The position numbers were made by a program, and so were the translations under genes. From Phycisphaerae bacterium (GTDB lineage Bacteria > Planctomycetota > Phycisphaerae > UBA1845), in the NCBI GenBank assembly GCA_028289375.1, contig JANQQK010000069.1, forward strand, positions 62,001 through 126,000: a stretch of DNA of 64,000 nucleotides. Reading direction: 5' to 3'. The notes beneath the pieces are model-generated. The model did no database searches, had not been told where the DNA came from, and was given only the letters and a program-made list of their open reading frames with translations. Below, piece after piece: positions 29,428 to 37,301 of the stretch (position 1 is the stretch's first letter; each line of letters opens with the position of its first letter).

Positions 29428-30612
29428 ATGGCTGACGATATTGTCATTACGGGGATGGGCGTTTTGTCACCGATTGGCTGCACGGTGCAGTCGTTTTGGG
29501 ATGGTCTGACCAGCGGCAAACTTGGTGTCAGCCCGGTGACGTCGATGCCAACCACCGACCTGCCACGTCAGCATGCGTGTCCCATCGTTGAATCGTTCGA
29601 CGCACCGATCCAAGCTGGTCGTGCATCTCAACTAGCAGCTGCGGCTGCCCGTGACGCCCTCAACGACGCCGGACTCAACGGCAAACTGCCCGACGACGCT
29701 GCATCGAGCATCGTGATGGGCACGACCATGGGCGAAACACAATTCATCGAAGACCATCTTTTCGACGAGGGCGATGGCTGGCTGGGCAACGACCACATGC
29801 GCGAGATCGTTACCGGTCAGCCGGGTTGCATCGCGAACAACGTCCGACAGGCGTGCGGAGGCCACGGGGGTGCGTCCGACCTGTACGGAGCGTGTGCGGC
29901 CGGCAACATGGCCATTGCTCAGGCGGCGCGTGCGTTGCAATCGAAACGGTGCGACATCGCGTTGGCCGGCGGTGCAGACGGATTCAGTCGCCTGGCGTTC
30001 ATCGGGTTCATGCGACTGCGACTGACGGCTGCGGAATTGTGCCGACCGTTTGACCGTGACCGCGACGGGTTGTTCGTCGGCGAAGGTGCGACGGTATTCG
30101 TCCTCGAGCGCGCTGAATCTGCGGCTGCTCGCGGTGCGACGGTCCACGCACGACTCGCCGGCGCTGCGATGACGGCTGAATGCTATCATCCGACGCGTCC
30201 GGAACCGGAAGGCGACGGACTGACCCGTGCGATTGAACAGGCGTTGCGATCGGGCAACCTCTCCGCACACGACATCGACTACGTGAACGCCCACGGTACC
30301 GGCACGCCGCAGAACGACATGATCGAAGCCAAGGTCATGGAGAAGTGTCTCAGGGCGGGCACAGCGTTCAGCTCGACGAAGGCATTGACCGGGCACATGA
30401 TGGGTGCTGCCGGTTCAACCGAAGCAGCCGTCTGCGTCCTCTCACTCAAACATCAAACACTCATTCCCACGTGGGGCCTCGAGAACGTCCTCGAACCATG
30501 CTCCATGGATGCCGTCAAGGACGCCCCGCGATCAGCCACGATTCGGGCGGCGTTGAACAACTCCGCCGGATTTGGCGGATACAACAGTTGCGTCGTTCTG
30601 ACGGCAGCCTAA
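29428..30612 (+). CDS. Beta-ketoacyl-ACP synthase (KS, first of pair)
   Basis: The 394-residue condensing enzyme has the complete Cys-His-His triad: Cys156 in GACAAGNM, His289 in NAHGTGT and His323 in ALTGHMMGA. The length and order match FabF/KAS II and type II polyketide ketosynthases. It would extend an acyl chain on the neighbouring ACP with malonyl-ACP. GGGAG seven bases upstream supports the start. No ketoreductase, dehydratase or enoyl reductase is nearby, so the cluster must borrow them or make a short polyketide. The second ketosynthase follows ten bases later. Confidence 0.88.
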   Translation: MADDIVITGMGVLSPIGCTVQSFWDGLTSGKLGVSPVTSMPTTDLPRQHACPIVESFDAPIQAGRASQLAAAAARDALNDAGLNGKLPDDAASSIVMGTTMGETQFIEDHLFDEGDGWLGNDHMREIVTGQPGCIANNVRQACGGHGGASDLYGACAAGNMAIAQAARALQSKRCDIALAGGADGFSRLAFIGFMRLRLTAAELCRPFDRDRDGLFVGEGATVFVLERAESAAARGATVHARLAGAAMTAECYHPTRPEPEGDGLTRAIEQALRSGNLSAHDIDYVNAHGTGTPQNDMIEAKVMEKCLRAGTAFSSTKALTGHMMGAAGSTEAAVCVLSLKHQTLIPTWGLENVLEPCSMDAVKDAPRSATIRAALNNSAGFGGYNSCVVLTAA

Positions 30613-30622
30613 TCTGACGATC

Positions 30623-31897
30623 ATGTCCACGCGAATAGCAGGATCTCCACGTGTGGTGGTGACCGGGATCGGTCCGGTGACGTTGGCGGGTGTCGGCGTT
30701 GATGCGTTCTGGTCGGGGCTGCTTGCACCACCGATGCCACCAGAGAAACGTGATCTGCATGTCGACCTCGCCGAACTGGCGCCATTTCACATCGCCACCG
30801 TGCCGCCAGATCAGGAATGCGTCACGAAATTCAATGACTTCTTGCAGACCAACGAATTTGCGGGCTATCGCGACCTCGGATACGCGCTGGCTGCCATCGA
30901 TCTTGCCGTGCAGGATGCCGAACTCGAGTACGACAAACAGTCCAACCGCATCGGCGTGATGCAGGCATTCGAGGCACCGGGCATGGAGCGCGCCGTCGCG
31001 GAGATGTATCGGCAGTTTTCGCAAATCGAACCTGCAAACAAACCGCCGCAACTCTACGAGACACTGGCACCGCTCTTCTACAACGCTCAGCCATTCCTGT
31101 ATGTGCATGCCATCTCGAAGGCGTTTCAGTTCCATGGCCTGTCGACCAGCGTGCACAATGCCTGCTCGACCGGCACGTTCGCTGTCGAGATGGCCGCCCA
31201 GCAGATTCGTAACGGACATGCCGACGCAATGATCGTTGTCGGCGCTGAGGCGTTCGAGACGGCTGTGCGGATCGAATGGTTCCGACGACTTGACTTGTAC
31301 AACGCCGACGGTCGGATGTTTCCGTTCGATCCTGCGGGATCGGGCTTTTTTGTTGGCGAAGGGGCAGCGGTGATCGTGCTGGAATCTGAATCTGCAGCCA
31401 GGGCACGCGGTCGGACACCCTACGCCGAGTATGCTGGCGGAGCGTTTTCGCAACAATCATGGAAGCATGCGTTGCCCGATGTCCGATCGATGCGTCTGCG
31501 CGATGTGATCACATCTGCGATGGAGCGAGGCCGATTGTCACCCTCCGACATTGACCTTGTGATCCCCCATGGTGCCGCCACGCCCATTTCAGACGGATAC
31601 GAAGCGTCATGCCTCGACGCTGCGTTGGCAGGTGCAGCCACCGACGCCGTCGCAACCGCACTCAAACCCTGTTTCGGGCACATGTTGGCCACGAGCAACC
31701 TGATCGAAATCGCGGCTGCCCTATTGTCCATGAAGCATGGTTCGGTCCCCGCGACGCCAAAAGCAACGCCCGACAGCACGCACTCGCTTCCGGTTCCACT
31801 CGTCGCAGAACGGACAGAACGCCCGGTCAACGCATTCATGAAACTCGCCACGGGATTCACAGGCCACGATGCGGCGAGCATATGGTGTCGCGCCTAA
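30623..31897 (+). CDS. Beta-ketoacyl-ACP synthase-like protein (second of pair)
   Basis: The 424-residue thiolase-fold protein is paralogous to the upstream ketosynthase but clearly diverged. It keeps a Cys181 (HNACSTGTF), His316 (IPHGAATP) and His353 (PCFGHMLAT), so unlike chain-length factors it retains all three catalytic residues. The surrounding motifs are altered: HGAATP in place of HGTGTP. It may form a heterodimer with the first ketosynthase or act on a different starter. It is the last gene of the cluster; the 135 bases after it lead into an ArsR regulator with its own promoter. Confidence 0.8.
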   Translation: MSTRIAGSPRVVVTGIGPVTLAGVGVDAFWSGLLAPPMPPEKRDLHVDLAELAPFHIATVPPDQECVTKFNDFLQTNEFAGYRDLGYALAAIDLAVQDAELEYDKQSNRIGVMQAFEAPGMERAVAEMYRQFSQIEPANKPPQLYETLAPLFYNAQPFLYVHAISKAFQFHGLSTSVHNACSTGTFAVEMAAQQIRNGHADAMIVVGAEAFETAVRIEWFRRLDLYNADGRMFPFDPAGSGFFVGEGAAVIVLESESAARARGRTPYAEYAGGAFSQQSWKHALPDVRSMRLRDVITSAMERGRLSPSDIDLVIPHGAATPISDGYEASCLDAALAGAATDAVATALKPCFGHMLATSNLIEIAAALLSMKHGSVPATPKATPDSTHSLPVPLVAERTERPVNAFMKLATGFTGHDAASIWCRA

Positions 31898-31970
31898 ATC
31901 CACGTTTCGTCCGAGAATGACCCGATCTGCTCATTCTCATTCGGAATTGTTTTGGAAACTCGGTTTGCTG

Positions 31971-32018
31971 TTGACTCAGACGTACGAATTTTGTAGTTTT
32001 CCATTTGGCTAATTAGCC
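31971..32018 (+). promoter_or_regulatory. Promoter and palindromic operator upstream of arsR
   Basis: TTGACT (31971-31976) followed after 17 bases by TAGTTT (31994-31999) suggests a promoter. Just downstream lies the perfect 12-bp palindrome GGCTAATTAGCC (32007-32018), 14 bases before the arsR start codon. The placement suits autorepression by the encoded ArsR-type protein. The -10 match is weak. Confidence 0.45.
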
Positions 32019-32032
32019 GATAAGGAAACTGC

Positions 32033-32389
32033 ATGACCGTCGACACGCTCAGCCGAACGCTCTCCGCCCTCGCCGATCCAACTCGGCGGCGTATTTTGAC
32101 CCGTTTGAAGTCGGGCCGGGCGACGGTGAACGAGCTGGCCGAGCCGTTTGATCTAAGCCTTCCCACGATTTCGAAGCATTTGAAGGTTCTGGAACGCGCC
32201 GAACTGATCCGGCGCGGCCGACAGGCACAATGGCGACCCTGCACTCTTAGGCCCGAACGGTTGGGCGAGGCGGCGGAGTGGCTGGAGCGGTTCCGGGAGA
32301 TGTGGGAGGCGAATTTCAGCAATCTGGACGCCCTGCTCGACGACCTGCAGGGTTTGAAATCCGATTCGGAGGAAAGAAAGAAATCATGA
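32033..32389 (+). CDS. ArsR-family winged-helix regulator
   Basis: The 118-residue protein shows the ArsR helix-turn-helix: ALADPTRRRIL, then VNELAEPFDLSLPTISKHLKVLE as the DNA-reading helix, then a basic wing. There are no Cys pairs of the metal-sensing type, so it is probably not a metal sensor. Regulators of this branch commonly sit next to an SRPBCC (AHSA1) gene, as here, where its stop overlaps the next start (ATGA). A perfect palindrome lies just upstream and is the likely operator. AAGGA precedes the ATG at 32033. Confidence 0.88.
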   Translation: MTVDTLSRTLSALADPTRRRILTRLKSGRATVNELAEPFDLSLPTISKHLKVLERAELIRRGRQAQWRPCTLRPERLGEAAEWLERFREMWEANFSNLDALLDDLQGLKSDSEERKKS

Positions 32390-32865
32390 CACATCCATTG
32401 GATATCAGAGCCGTCGGCGAGCTTGAGATCGAGATCAAACGTGTGTTCGACGCACCGCCAAAACTCGTTTTCGACGCATGGACCAAGCCGGAATTGCTGC
32501 GGCAATGGCTTGGAAAGCGCGGCGGTTGGGACTGGGATGTGTGCGAGGTCGACCTGCGGGTCGGCGGTGCATACCGATACGTGTGGAAGCACGCTGAAGG
32601 TATGACGATGGGGATGGGCGGGGTCTTCCGCGAAATCGTGGTACCGGAACGTATCGTTTCGACTGAGAAGTTTGATGCGTCTTGGTATCCGGGCGAGGCC
32701 ATGATCACGAATGTGCTGGAAGAGCGTGACGGGAAAACGGTCTCCGTTCTGACATGCCGGTACGAGACGACCGAAGCGCGCGACGTCGTACTGGCGTCGC
32801 CGATGGACGAGGGACTTGGCGACGGGTTCAAGGTGCTGGATGACGTTCTTGGGACGCTTTTGTAG
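32386..32865 (+). CDS. SRPBCC (AHSA1-type) ligand-binding protein
   Basis: The 159-residue protein starts with IKRVFDAPPKLVFDAWTKPE and has the WLG...W and D.R.GG.YRYVW patterns of the AHSA1/activator-of-Hsp90 C-terminal-like START-fold family. Such proteins bind hydrophobic ligands in a helix-grip cavity; ligands are rarely known. The ATG at 32386 overlaps the arsR stop and follows GGAGG; an in-frame extension to 32278 only reads through arsR. It is very likely co-regulated with arsR. Confidence 0.85.
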   Translation: MTHPLDIRAVGELEIEIKRVFDAPPKLVFDAWTKPELLRQWLGKRGGWDWDVCEVDLRVGGAYRYVWKHAEGMTMGMGGVFREIVVPERIVSTEKFDASWYPGEAMITNVLEERDGKTVSVLTCRYETTEARDVVLASPMDEGLGDGFKVLDDVLGTLL

Positions 32866-32917
32866 AGACGGCTTCAGAGCAGTGGTCTCGCGTTTGCGAT
32901 CGGGAGCGGAGTGAACG

Positions 32918-33412
32918 ATGATTGATGACCCGAAAATCGTGGAAACGGAATCGCAGATGGCGGCGGTGATTCACCTGACCATGCCGCGTGCCAAGATTCT
33001 GGGCCGCATACCACCGGCCATCGAGGAACTGGTGAAGGTGATCCAAGAGCAGGGCCAGACTGTGGCGGGCCCGATGTTCACGCACAGCCTGACTTGCTCG
33101 ACCGAGCAGTTTGATCTGCAAGTGGGATTCCTTGTAGATGTCCCGGTGTCGCAGAGTGGCCGGGTGAAACCGGGCGAGTTACTGGCCACGAGGGTGGCAC
33201 GGACCGTTTATCACGGTGGGTACGAGGGACTGGCGGGCGCGCGGTCGGAGTTCGGGCGGCGCATGCAAAAGGAATGGGTTCGCGAATTGGCACAGGAAGG
33301 GCTGGAGGCCGGGCTAGGGTTCTGGAACAGCTATGTCGCAGGTCCTGAAGCAGGCGACGATCCGAGCGGCAGGGGCACGGAATTGAGCATGCGGCTGGTT
33401 GACGGGACATAA
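32918..33412 (+). CDS. GyrI-like effector-binding domain protein
   Basis: This is a 164-residue protein with the GyrI/AraC effector-binding fold. It has an early strand, the AIEELVKVIQEQGQTVAGPMFTHS segment, and a later strand-helix repeat with YHGGYEGLAGARSEF. Stand-alone members bind small molecules or inhibit gyrase; this one has no DNA-binding domain. It is 52 bases downstream of the SRPBCC gene and in the same direction, so it is probably in the same transcript. GGAG eight bases upstream supports the start. Confidence 0.7.
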   Translation: MIDDPKIVETESQMAAVIHLTMPRAKILGRIPPAIEELVKVIQEQGQTVAGPMFTHSLTCSTEQFDLQVGFLVDVPVSQSGRVKPGELLATRVARTVYHGGYEGLAGARSEFGRRMQKEWVRELAQEGLEAGLGFWNSYVAGPEAGDDPSGRGTELSMRLVDGT

Positions 33413-33429
33413 GCGAATCGAGCGGGCAC

Positions 33430-34128
33430 ATGGCAAAACCAGCGACGACCAAACGGCGCACAGCGAAGACTGAGAATGTCACGTTGAAGGACGTGATCAA
33501 GTGGCTGGAGCAGAACGGCACCAAAAAGGAGATTGAAGGGTTGAAGCGGTACGGCATCACGGCCACGAAGCCGTTCGGCGTGACGGTGGGTGCTTTGAAG
33601 AAGCACGCGAAGCGAATCGGCCGCGATCATGGACTTGCTCAGGAGCTTTGGGCGACCGGTCGCTACGAGGCTCGGATGCTGGCGACGTTTGTGGCTGAGC
33701 CCGACAAAGTGACTGTAAAGCAGATGAACGCGTGGGCGGCGGATTTCGACAACTGGGCCATTGTTGATACCGCATGTTTCAGTTTGTTCGACCGCGCACC
33801 GCATGCGTGGAGTCGGATACCGCAGTGGGCGAAGTCGAAGCGCGAGTTCACCAAGCGTGCGGCATTTGCGTTGCTCTGGAGTCTGAGCAGTCACGACAAG
33901 GATGCGGAGGACGACGCCTTTCTGGCGTGTTTTCCGCTTATCGAGCGCGGTGCAATGGATGATCGGAACTTCGTCAAGAAGGCGGTCAACATGGCCTTGC
34001 GCGCGGTGGGCAAGCGGAATGCAACCCTGCGGAAAGCGGCCATCGACGTGGCCCAACGCCTCGCCGCTCATGACGATCCGGCTCCACGCTGGGTCGGATC
34101 ACATGCGCTTCGCGAACTGAGACGTTGA
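33430..34128 (+). CDS. AlkD-like DNA alkylation repair protein
   Basis: The 232-residue protein is a helical-repeat (HEAT-like) protein of the AlkC/AlkD DNA glycosylase family. In AlkD, a Trp, an Asp four residues later, and an Arg frame the alkylated base. Here Trp109 and Asp113 (FDNWAIVDT) and Arg143 (KRAAFALLW) fit that pattern. The N-terminal 15 residues are basic and may touch DNA. It closes the arsR-led gene group, 17 bases after the GyrI-like gene. Activity on alkylated DNA is inferred from family. Confidence 0.75.
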   Translation: MAKPATTKRRTAKTENVTLKDVIKWLEQNGTKKEIEGLKRYGITATKPFGVTVGALKKHAKRIGRDHGLAQELWATGRYEARMLATFVAEPDKVTVKQMNAWAADFDNWAIVDTACFSLFDRAPHAWSRIPQWAKSKREFTKRAAFALLWSLSSHDKDAEDDAFLACFPLIERGAMDDRNFVKKAVNMALRAVGKRNATLRKAAIDVAQRLAAHDDPAPRWVGSHALRELRR

Positions 34129-34177
34129 CAGTTTGAATTCGTGCGCGGTCGAACCGTGCATTTCGGAGTTTCTTCCG

Positions 34178-36334
34178 TTACTCAACAAGCTGCGTCTCGC
34201 ACAAGCCGCGGTAGAGCTTGCAACGGCCTATGAGTTCGTCGTGGGGGCCGATGTCGATGATGCGGCCTGCGTCCATGACGACGATGCGGTCGGCGTCGCG
34301 GATGGTGGACATGCGGTGGGCAATGATGAAGGTCGTGCGGTCCTTGGCGAATTCGTGGACGGCAGCCTGGATTTTCTTTTCTGATTCGCTGTCGATCTGG
34401 CTGGTGGCTTCATCGAAGATCAGGATCGGCGCGTCCCGCAGAATCGCGCGGGCGATGGCGATGCGTTGTCGTTGACCGCCGGACAGTGTTCGGCCCATGT
34501 CGCCGGCAACGGTGTCGTAACCCTGCGGCTTGTCGCGGATGAATTCGTCGGCGTACGCGCGTTTGGCGGCGTCGATCACGCGCTCGCGCGAACCGTTTCG
34601 AGAGCCGTAGGAGATATTGTCGGCCAGGCTGATCGGAAACAGGATCGTCTCCTGCGTGACCAGGCCGATGAGCTTGCGGAGGCTTTTCAGATTGACCTCG
34701 CGGATGTCCTGTCCGTCGACGGTGACGCAACCGTATTGCGGGTCGTAGAAGCGTGGCAGCAGGTTCACAAGCGTCGACTTGCCGGAACCATTGCGGCCGA
34801 CGAGCGCGATCGTTTCGCCGCGGGCGACGGTGAGGTTGATGTCCTGAAGGGCCGGCGTGTCCATCCCGGGATAGGTAAACGTAATGCCGGCGAAGCGGAT
34901 GTCCGTCGCGACGTTGTCGACGTTGACCCGTCCCTGCACGACCTGCGTTTCGTCCTCGGCGTCGAGAATCTCGAACAGGCGATCCGCCCCAGCACTGCTC
35001 CTTAGCACCTTCGTGTAGGCGTCGGCCAACTTGCGGATCGGATCGGTCATCATGCCGAGCAGCACGACGAGGGTGCCGAACTTGGCCGGGTCCATTTCCA
35101 GTTCGATCACACGCGAGCCAAGCCAAAGCGCCGCGGCCGAAATCACGACGACGCCGAGCACCTCGAGCGTCGGACTCATGGCGGCGTCGAGGCGGACGAG
35201 CTTGAGTTGCTGCCGGAACATGCGCCGATCGAGTTGCCAGAGACGTTTGCGCTCGGTGTTTTCTGTCGTGTAGGCTTTGACGACGGAGATCGCCGACATG
35301 GTTTCGGAAAGCTGGCCGACCATGTCACCGTACCCGCGCAGCAGCTTGCGGTTGGCTTTCTTGATCTTGCTGCCGACCCACCAGAAAAACAGAACGGCCA
35401 ATGGCGTGACGATCAGCATTGTGATCGTGATCCGCCAATCGAGAAACAACGCCGTCGCCAACAGGAAGATGCCCTTGAGCGGCTCTCGGATCGACTTGCC
35501 GAACAGCGACATCATGCCGCGCTGAACGTCCTGCACATCCTGAATGAAGCGTGAGACAAGATCGCCCGTGTCACGCGAAAAGCGGCTCATCGGCAGGCGG
35601 AGAACCTTCTCATAAAGCGAGCGGCGCAGGTCCATCATCGCGCGCATCACGCCGCGACCCAGTGCATACTCCGACACGAATCGGCTGGCATTGGCGAGGA
35701 TCACCAACGCAACAACCGCACTCAGCACCAGCGTCAACGCCGACATCCGATCAGCCGGCGACTGACCATCCGGCAACAGACCGACCATCTGCCGGCCAAG
35801 ACGCCACTCCCAGGGCAATGGCGCCGGACGGATCGTCCCCTGGATGACTGCCTCGTCGCCCGCGTCGCGTGCTTTGAGACTCAGATCGGCCGCCGTGTCC
35901 GCATTGGCGATCGACTGCATCAGCACGCGGGGTGTCGCGCGCTCGCCATTGATGCTGACAATCCGATCGCCCCCGGACAGACCAACTTCCGCCGCAAGCG
36001 AACCCGAATCGACCCGCGCCACGACCAATGCAATCGGGTTGTCCGGATCGTCCTGCTGCTCCACGACAACCAGCGCGCCGATCCGCATGCCTGCGGTCGT
36101 GCGATCGACCCACCCATGCAGACCTTCTTCTTCGAGCAGGAGCTTCAGAATCGGCAGGGCGCCGAGAATGCTGACAGAATGAAACGCCGCGTAGAAGATC
36201 GACATCACCACGCCGACAATCAGCAGCTTGCGATGCGGCAGCAGCGTGCGGGCCATGCGCACGAACGCCTGCCAGTTGAATCTGGCCTTGTCCGCCTCCG
36301 CCCTTCCATACGCCGCAGCCTTGTTCAGCGCCAT
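34178..36334 (-). CDS. ABC exporter with PDZ-like domain in its first external loop
   Basis: The 718-residue protein is an MsbA-like half transporter: six membrane helices followed by an ATPase with Walker A GRNGSGKST (513-521), signature LSGGQ (617-621), Walker B ILIFDE (Asp641, Glu642) and His673. Between helix 1 (about 36-58) and helix 2 (about 198-216) lie about 130 extra residues. They contain a PDZ-like unit at about 102-157, with VARVDSGSLAAEVGLSGGDR and IVSINGERATP. That loop faces the periplasm in this family. A lipid or peptide substrate is likely but unknown. It is three bases downstream of a lipoprotein gene and probably co-expressed with it. Confidence 0.85.
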   Translation of the reverse strand: MALNKAAAYGRAEADKARFNWQAFVRMARTLLPHRKLLIVGVVMSIFYAAFHSVSILGALPILKLLLEEEGLHGWVDRTTAGMRIGALVVVEQQDDPDNPIALVVARVDSGSLAAEVGLSGGDRIVSINGERATPRVLMQSIANADTAADLSLKARDAGDEAVIQGTIRPAPLPWEWRLGRQMVGLLPDGQSPADRMSALTLVLSAVVALVILANASRFVSEYALGRGVMRAMMDLRRSLYEKVLRLPMSRFSRDTGDLVSRFIQDVQDVQRGMMSLFGKSIREPLKGIFLLATALFLDWRITITMLIVTPLAVLFFWWVGSKIKKANRKLLRGYGDMVGQLSETMSAISVVKAYTTENTERKRLWQLDRRMFRQQLKLVRLDAAMSPTLEVLGVVVISAAALWLGSRVIELEMDPAKFGTLVVLLGMMTDPIRKLADAYTKVLRSSAGADRLFEILDAEDETQVVQGRVNVDNVATDIRFAGITFTYPGMDTPALQDINLTVARGETIALVGRNGSGKSTLVNLLPRFYDPQYGCVTVDGQDIREVNLKSLRKLIGLVTQETILFPISLADNISYGSRNGSRERVIDAAKRAYADEFIRDKPQGYDTVAGDMGRTLSGGQRQRIAIARAILRDAPILIFDEATSQIDSESEKKIQAAVHEFAKDRTTFIIAHRMSTIRDADRIVVMDAGRIIDIGPHDELIGRCKLYRGLCETQLVE

Positions 36335-36337
36335 GTG

Positions 36338-36994
36338 CTAACCCTGCGGATCGGATGTTGAGGATTGAGATGCGTCACGAGAAGCAGCCTCGGACATCGC
36401 AGACTGTGACCGTTCCAGTTGGTCGAAAAACGCCTTGGGCGGATGCTGGAACCGCCACTGCCCGTTTTCGGGGCGAATCAGCAGCACGACCTCGCGCGTC
36501 GGGTTGCGGATGTCGGCGGCCAATTCCACGTTGGCGACCACATAGTAGATGCGCGTGGTTTTGAGGTTGCCCTCCTCATCAAACGCGTCTTCGACGCGCT
36601 CCGCGTAATTGACCGGAGCCAGACGCACCACTTCGATCCGGTCCGCCTTCTTCCAGCCACGCTCATACTGCTCAGCCGTGAAGGACGAGCCGCCATCGGA
36701 CCAGAGCTTGCGAAACTCGGTGTAATCGCCGGAAAAGCAGGTTTTCATGGCATCGCGTACGAATTGATTCACCGACTCGTCTTCCACCATGATGGCCGGC
36801 GCGAACTTGATCCGCTGCCCGAAATCGGTCGTCGGGACCGCGTCGACCTGCTCTTTCTCACAGCCGCTCGTCGCCACGATGGTCAATGCGCAGAGCACAC
36901 CCAGGACGCCCCAGCCGCCGGAAAAACGGCGATCGCAGTATTGCGAAGAGCGTTTGGGTACAGAAAACCGGAGACGTGTGATTCGACCGAACAC
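36338..36994 (-). CDS. Predicted lipoprotein paired with the ABC exporter
   Basis: The 218-residue protein has a lipoprotein signal with lipobox ATSGC (lipid-carrying Cys45). The n-region is unusually long if translation begins at the GTG at 36994, so the true start may be further in. The mature part is about 170 residues with an alpha+beta pattern resembling NTF2-like or DUF4878-type lipoproteins (FSGDYTEFRKLWSDGG and later YYVVANVEL). It ends in a Ser-rich tail. It lies immediately upstream of the ABC exporter, suggesting it works with it at the outer face of the membrane. Confidence 0.7.
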   Translation of the reverse strand: MFGRITRLRFSVPKRSSQYCDRRFSGGWGVLGVLCALTIVATSGCEKEQVDAVPTTDFGQRIKFAPAIMVEDESVNQFVRDAMKTCFSGDYTEFRKLWSDGGSSFTAEQYERGWKKADRIEVVRLAPVNYAERVEDAFDEEGNLKTTRIYYVVANVELAADIRNPTREVVLLIRPENGQWRFQHPPKAFFDQLERSQSAMSEAASRDASQSSTSDPQG

Positions 36995-37301
36995 CGGCGG
37001 AGATGGTACCGCTGTCGTGCAAATGCGCCAACGACGATCTCCGAAACGGATCAGGATCGGACAGGCCCGGAATCACCCATTTCGCCGATGTAGGAACATG
37101 TAAATCGGCGCGGGCTGCGCCCGGTTCGGCGACGCTTCCTGACACGTAGACCGCCGATATTCGCTATACTCACGCGAGTCGCGTCCGGATCCCCAGCGAC
37201 CCGGCGGTGCTCGCGACCAATCAGGATACTCCCAGTCAGCGCGGAGTCACGACGTGTTCATGCGGACGACTCTGCATTCAGGAACCCCAGGAGGCTACTC
37301 G
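36995..37301. other. 307-base intergenic region, divergent promoters
   Basis: No gene is seen here. It separates the minus-strand lipoprotein gene from the plus-strand metalloprotease gene. It contains a 7-bp hairpin CGCCGAT/ATCGGCG (37083-37110) and a good -10-like box TATACT (37165-37170) facing the protease gene, but no -35 at the usual spacing. Confidence 0.4.

Noticed and set aside
28002..31897. Enediyne biosynthetic cluster
   Set aside because: DUF1702 alone suggests it, but the large iterative PKS and other warhead genes are absent in the flanking sequence.
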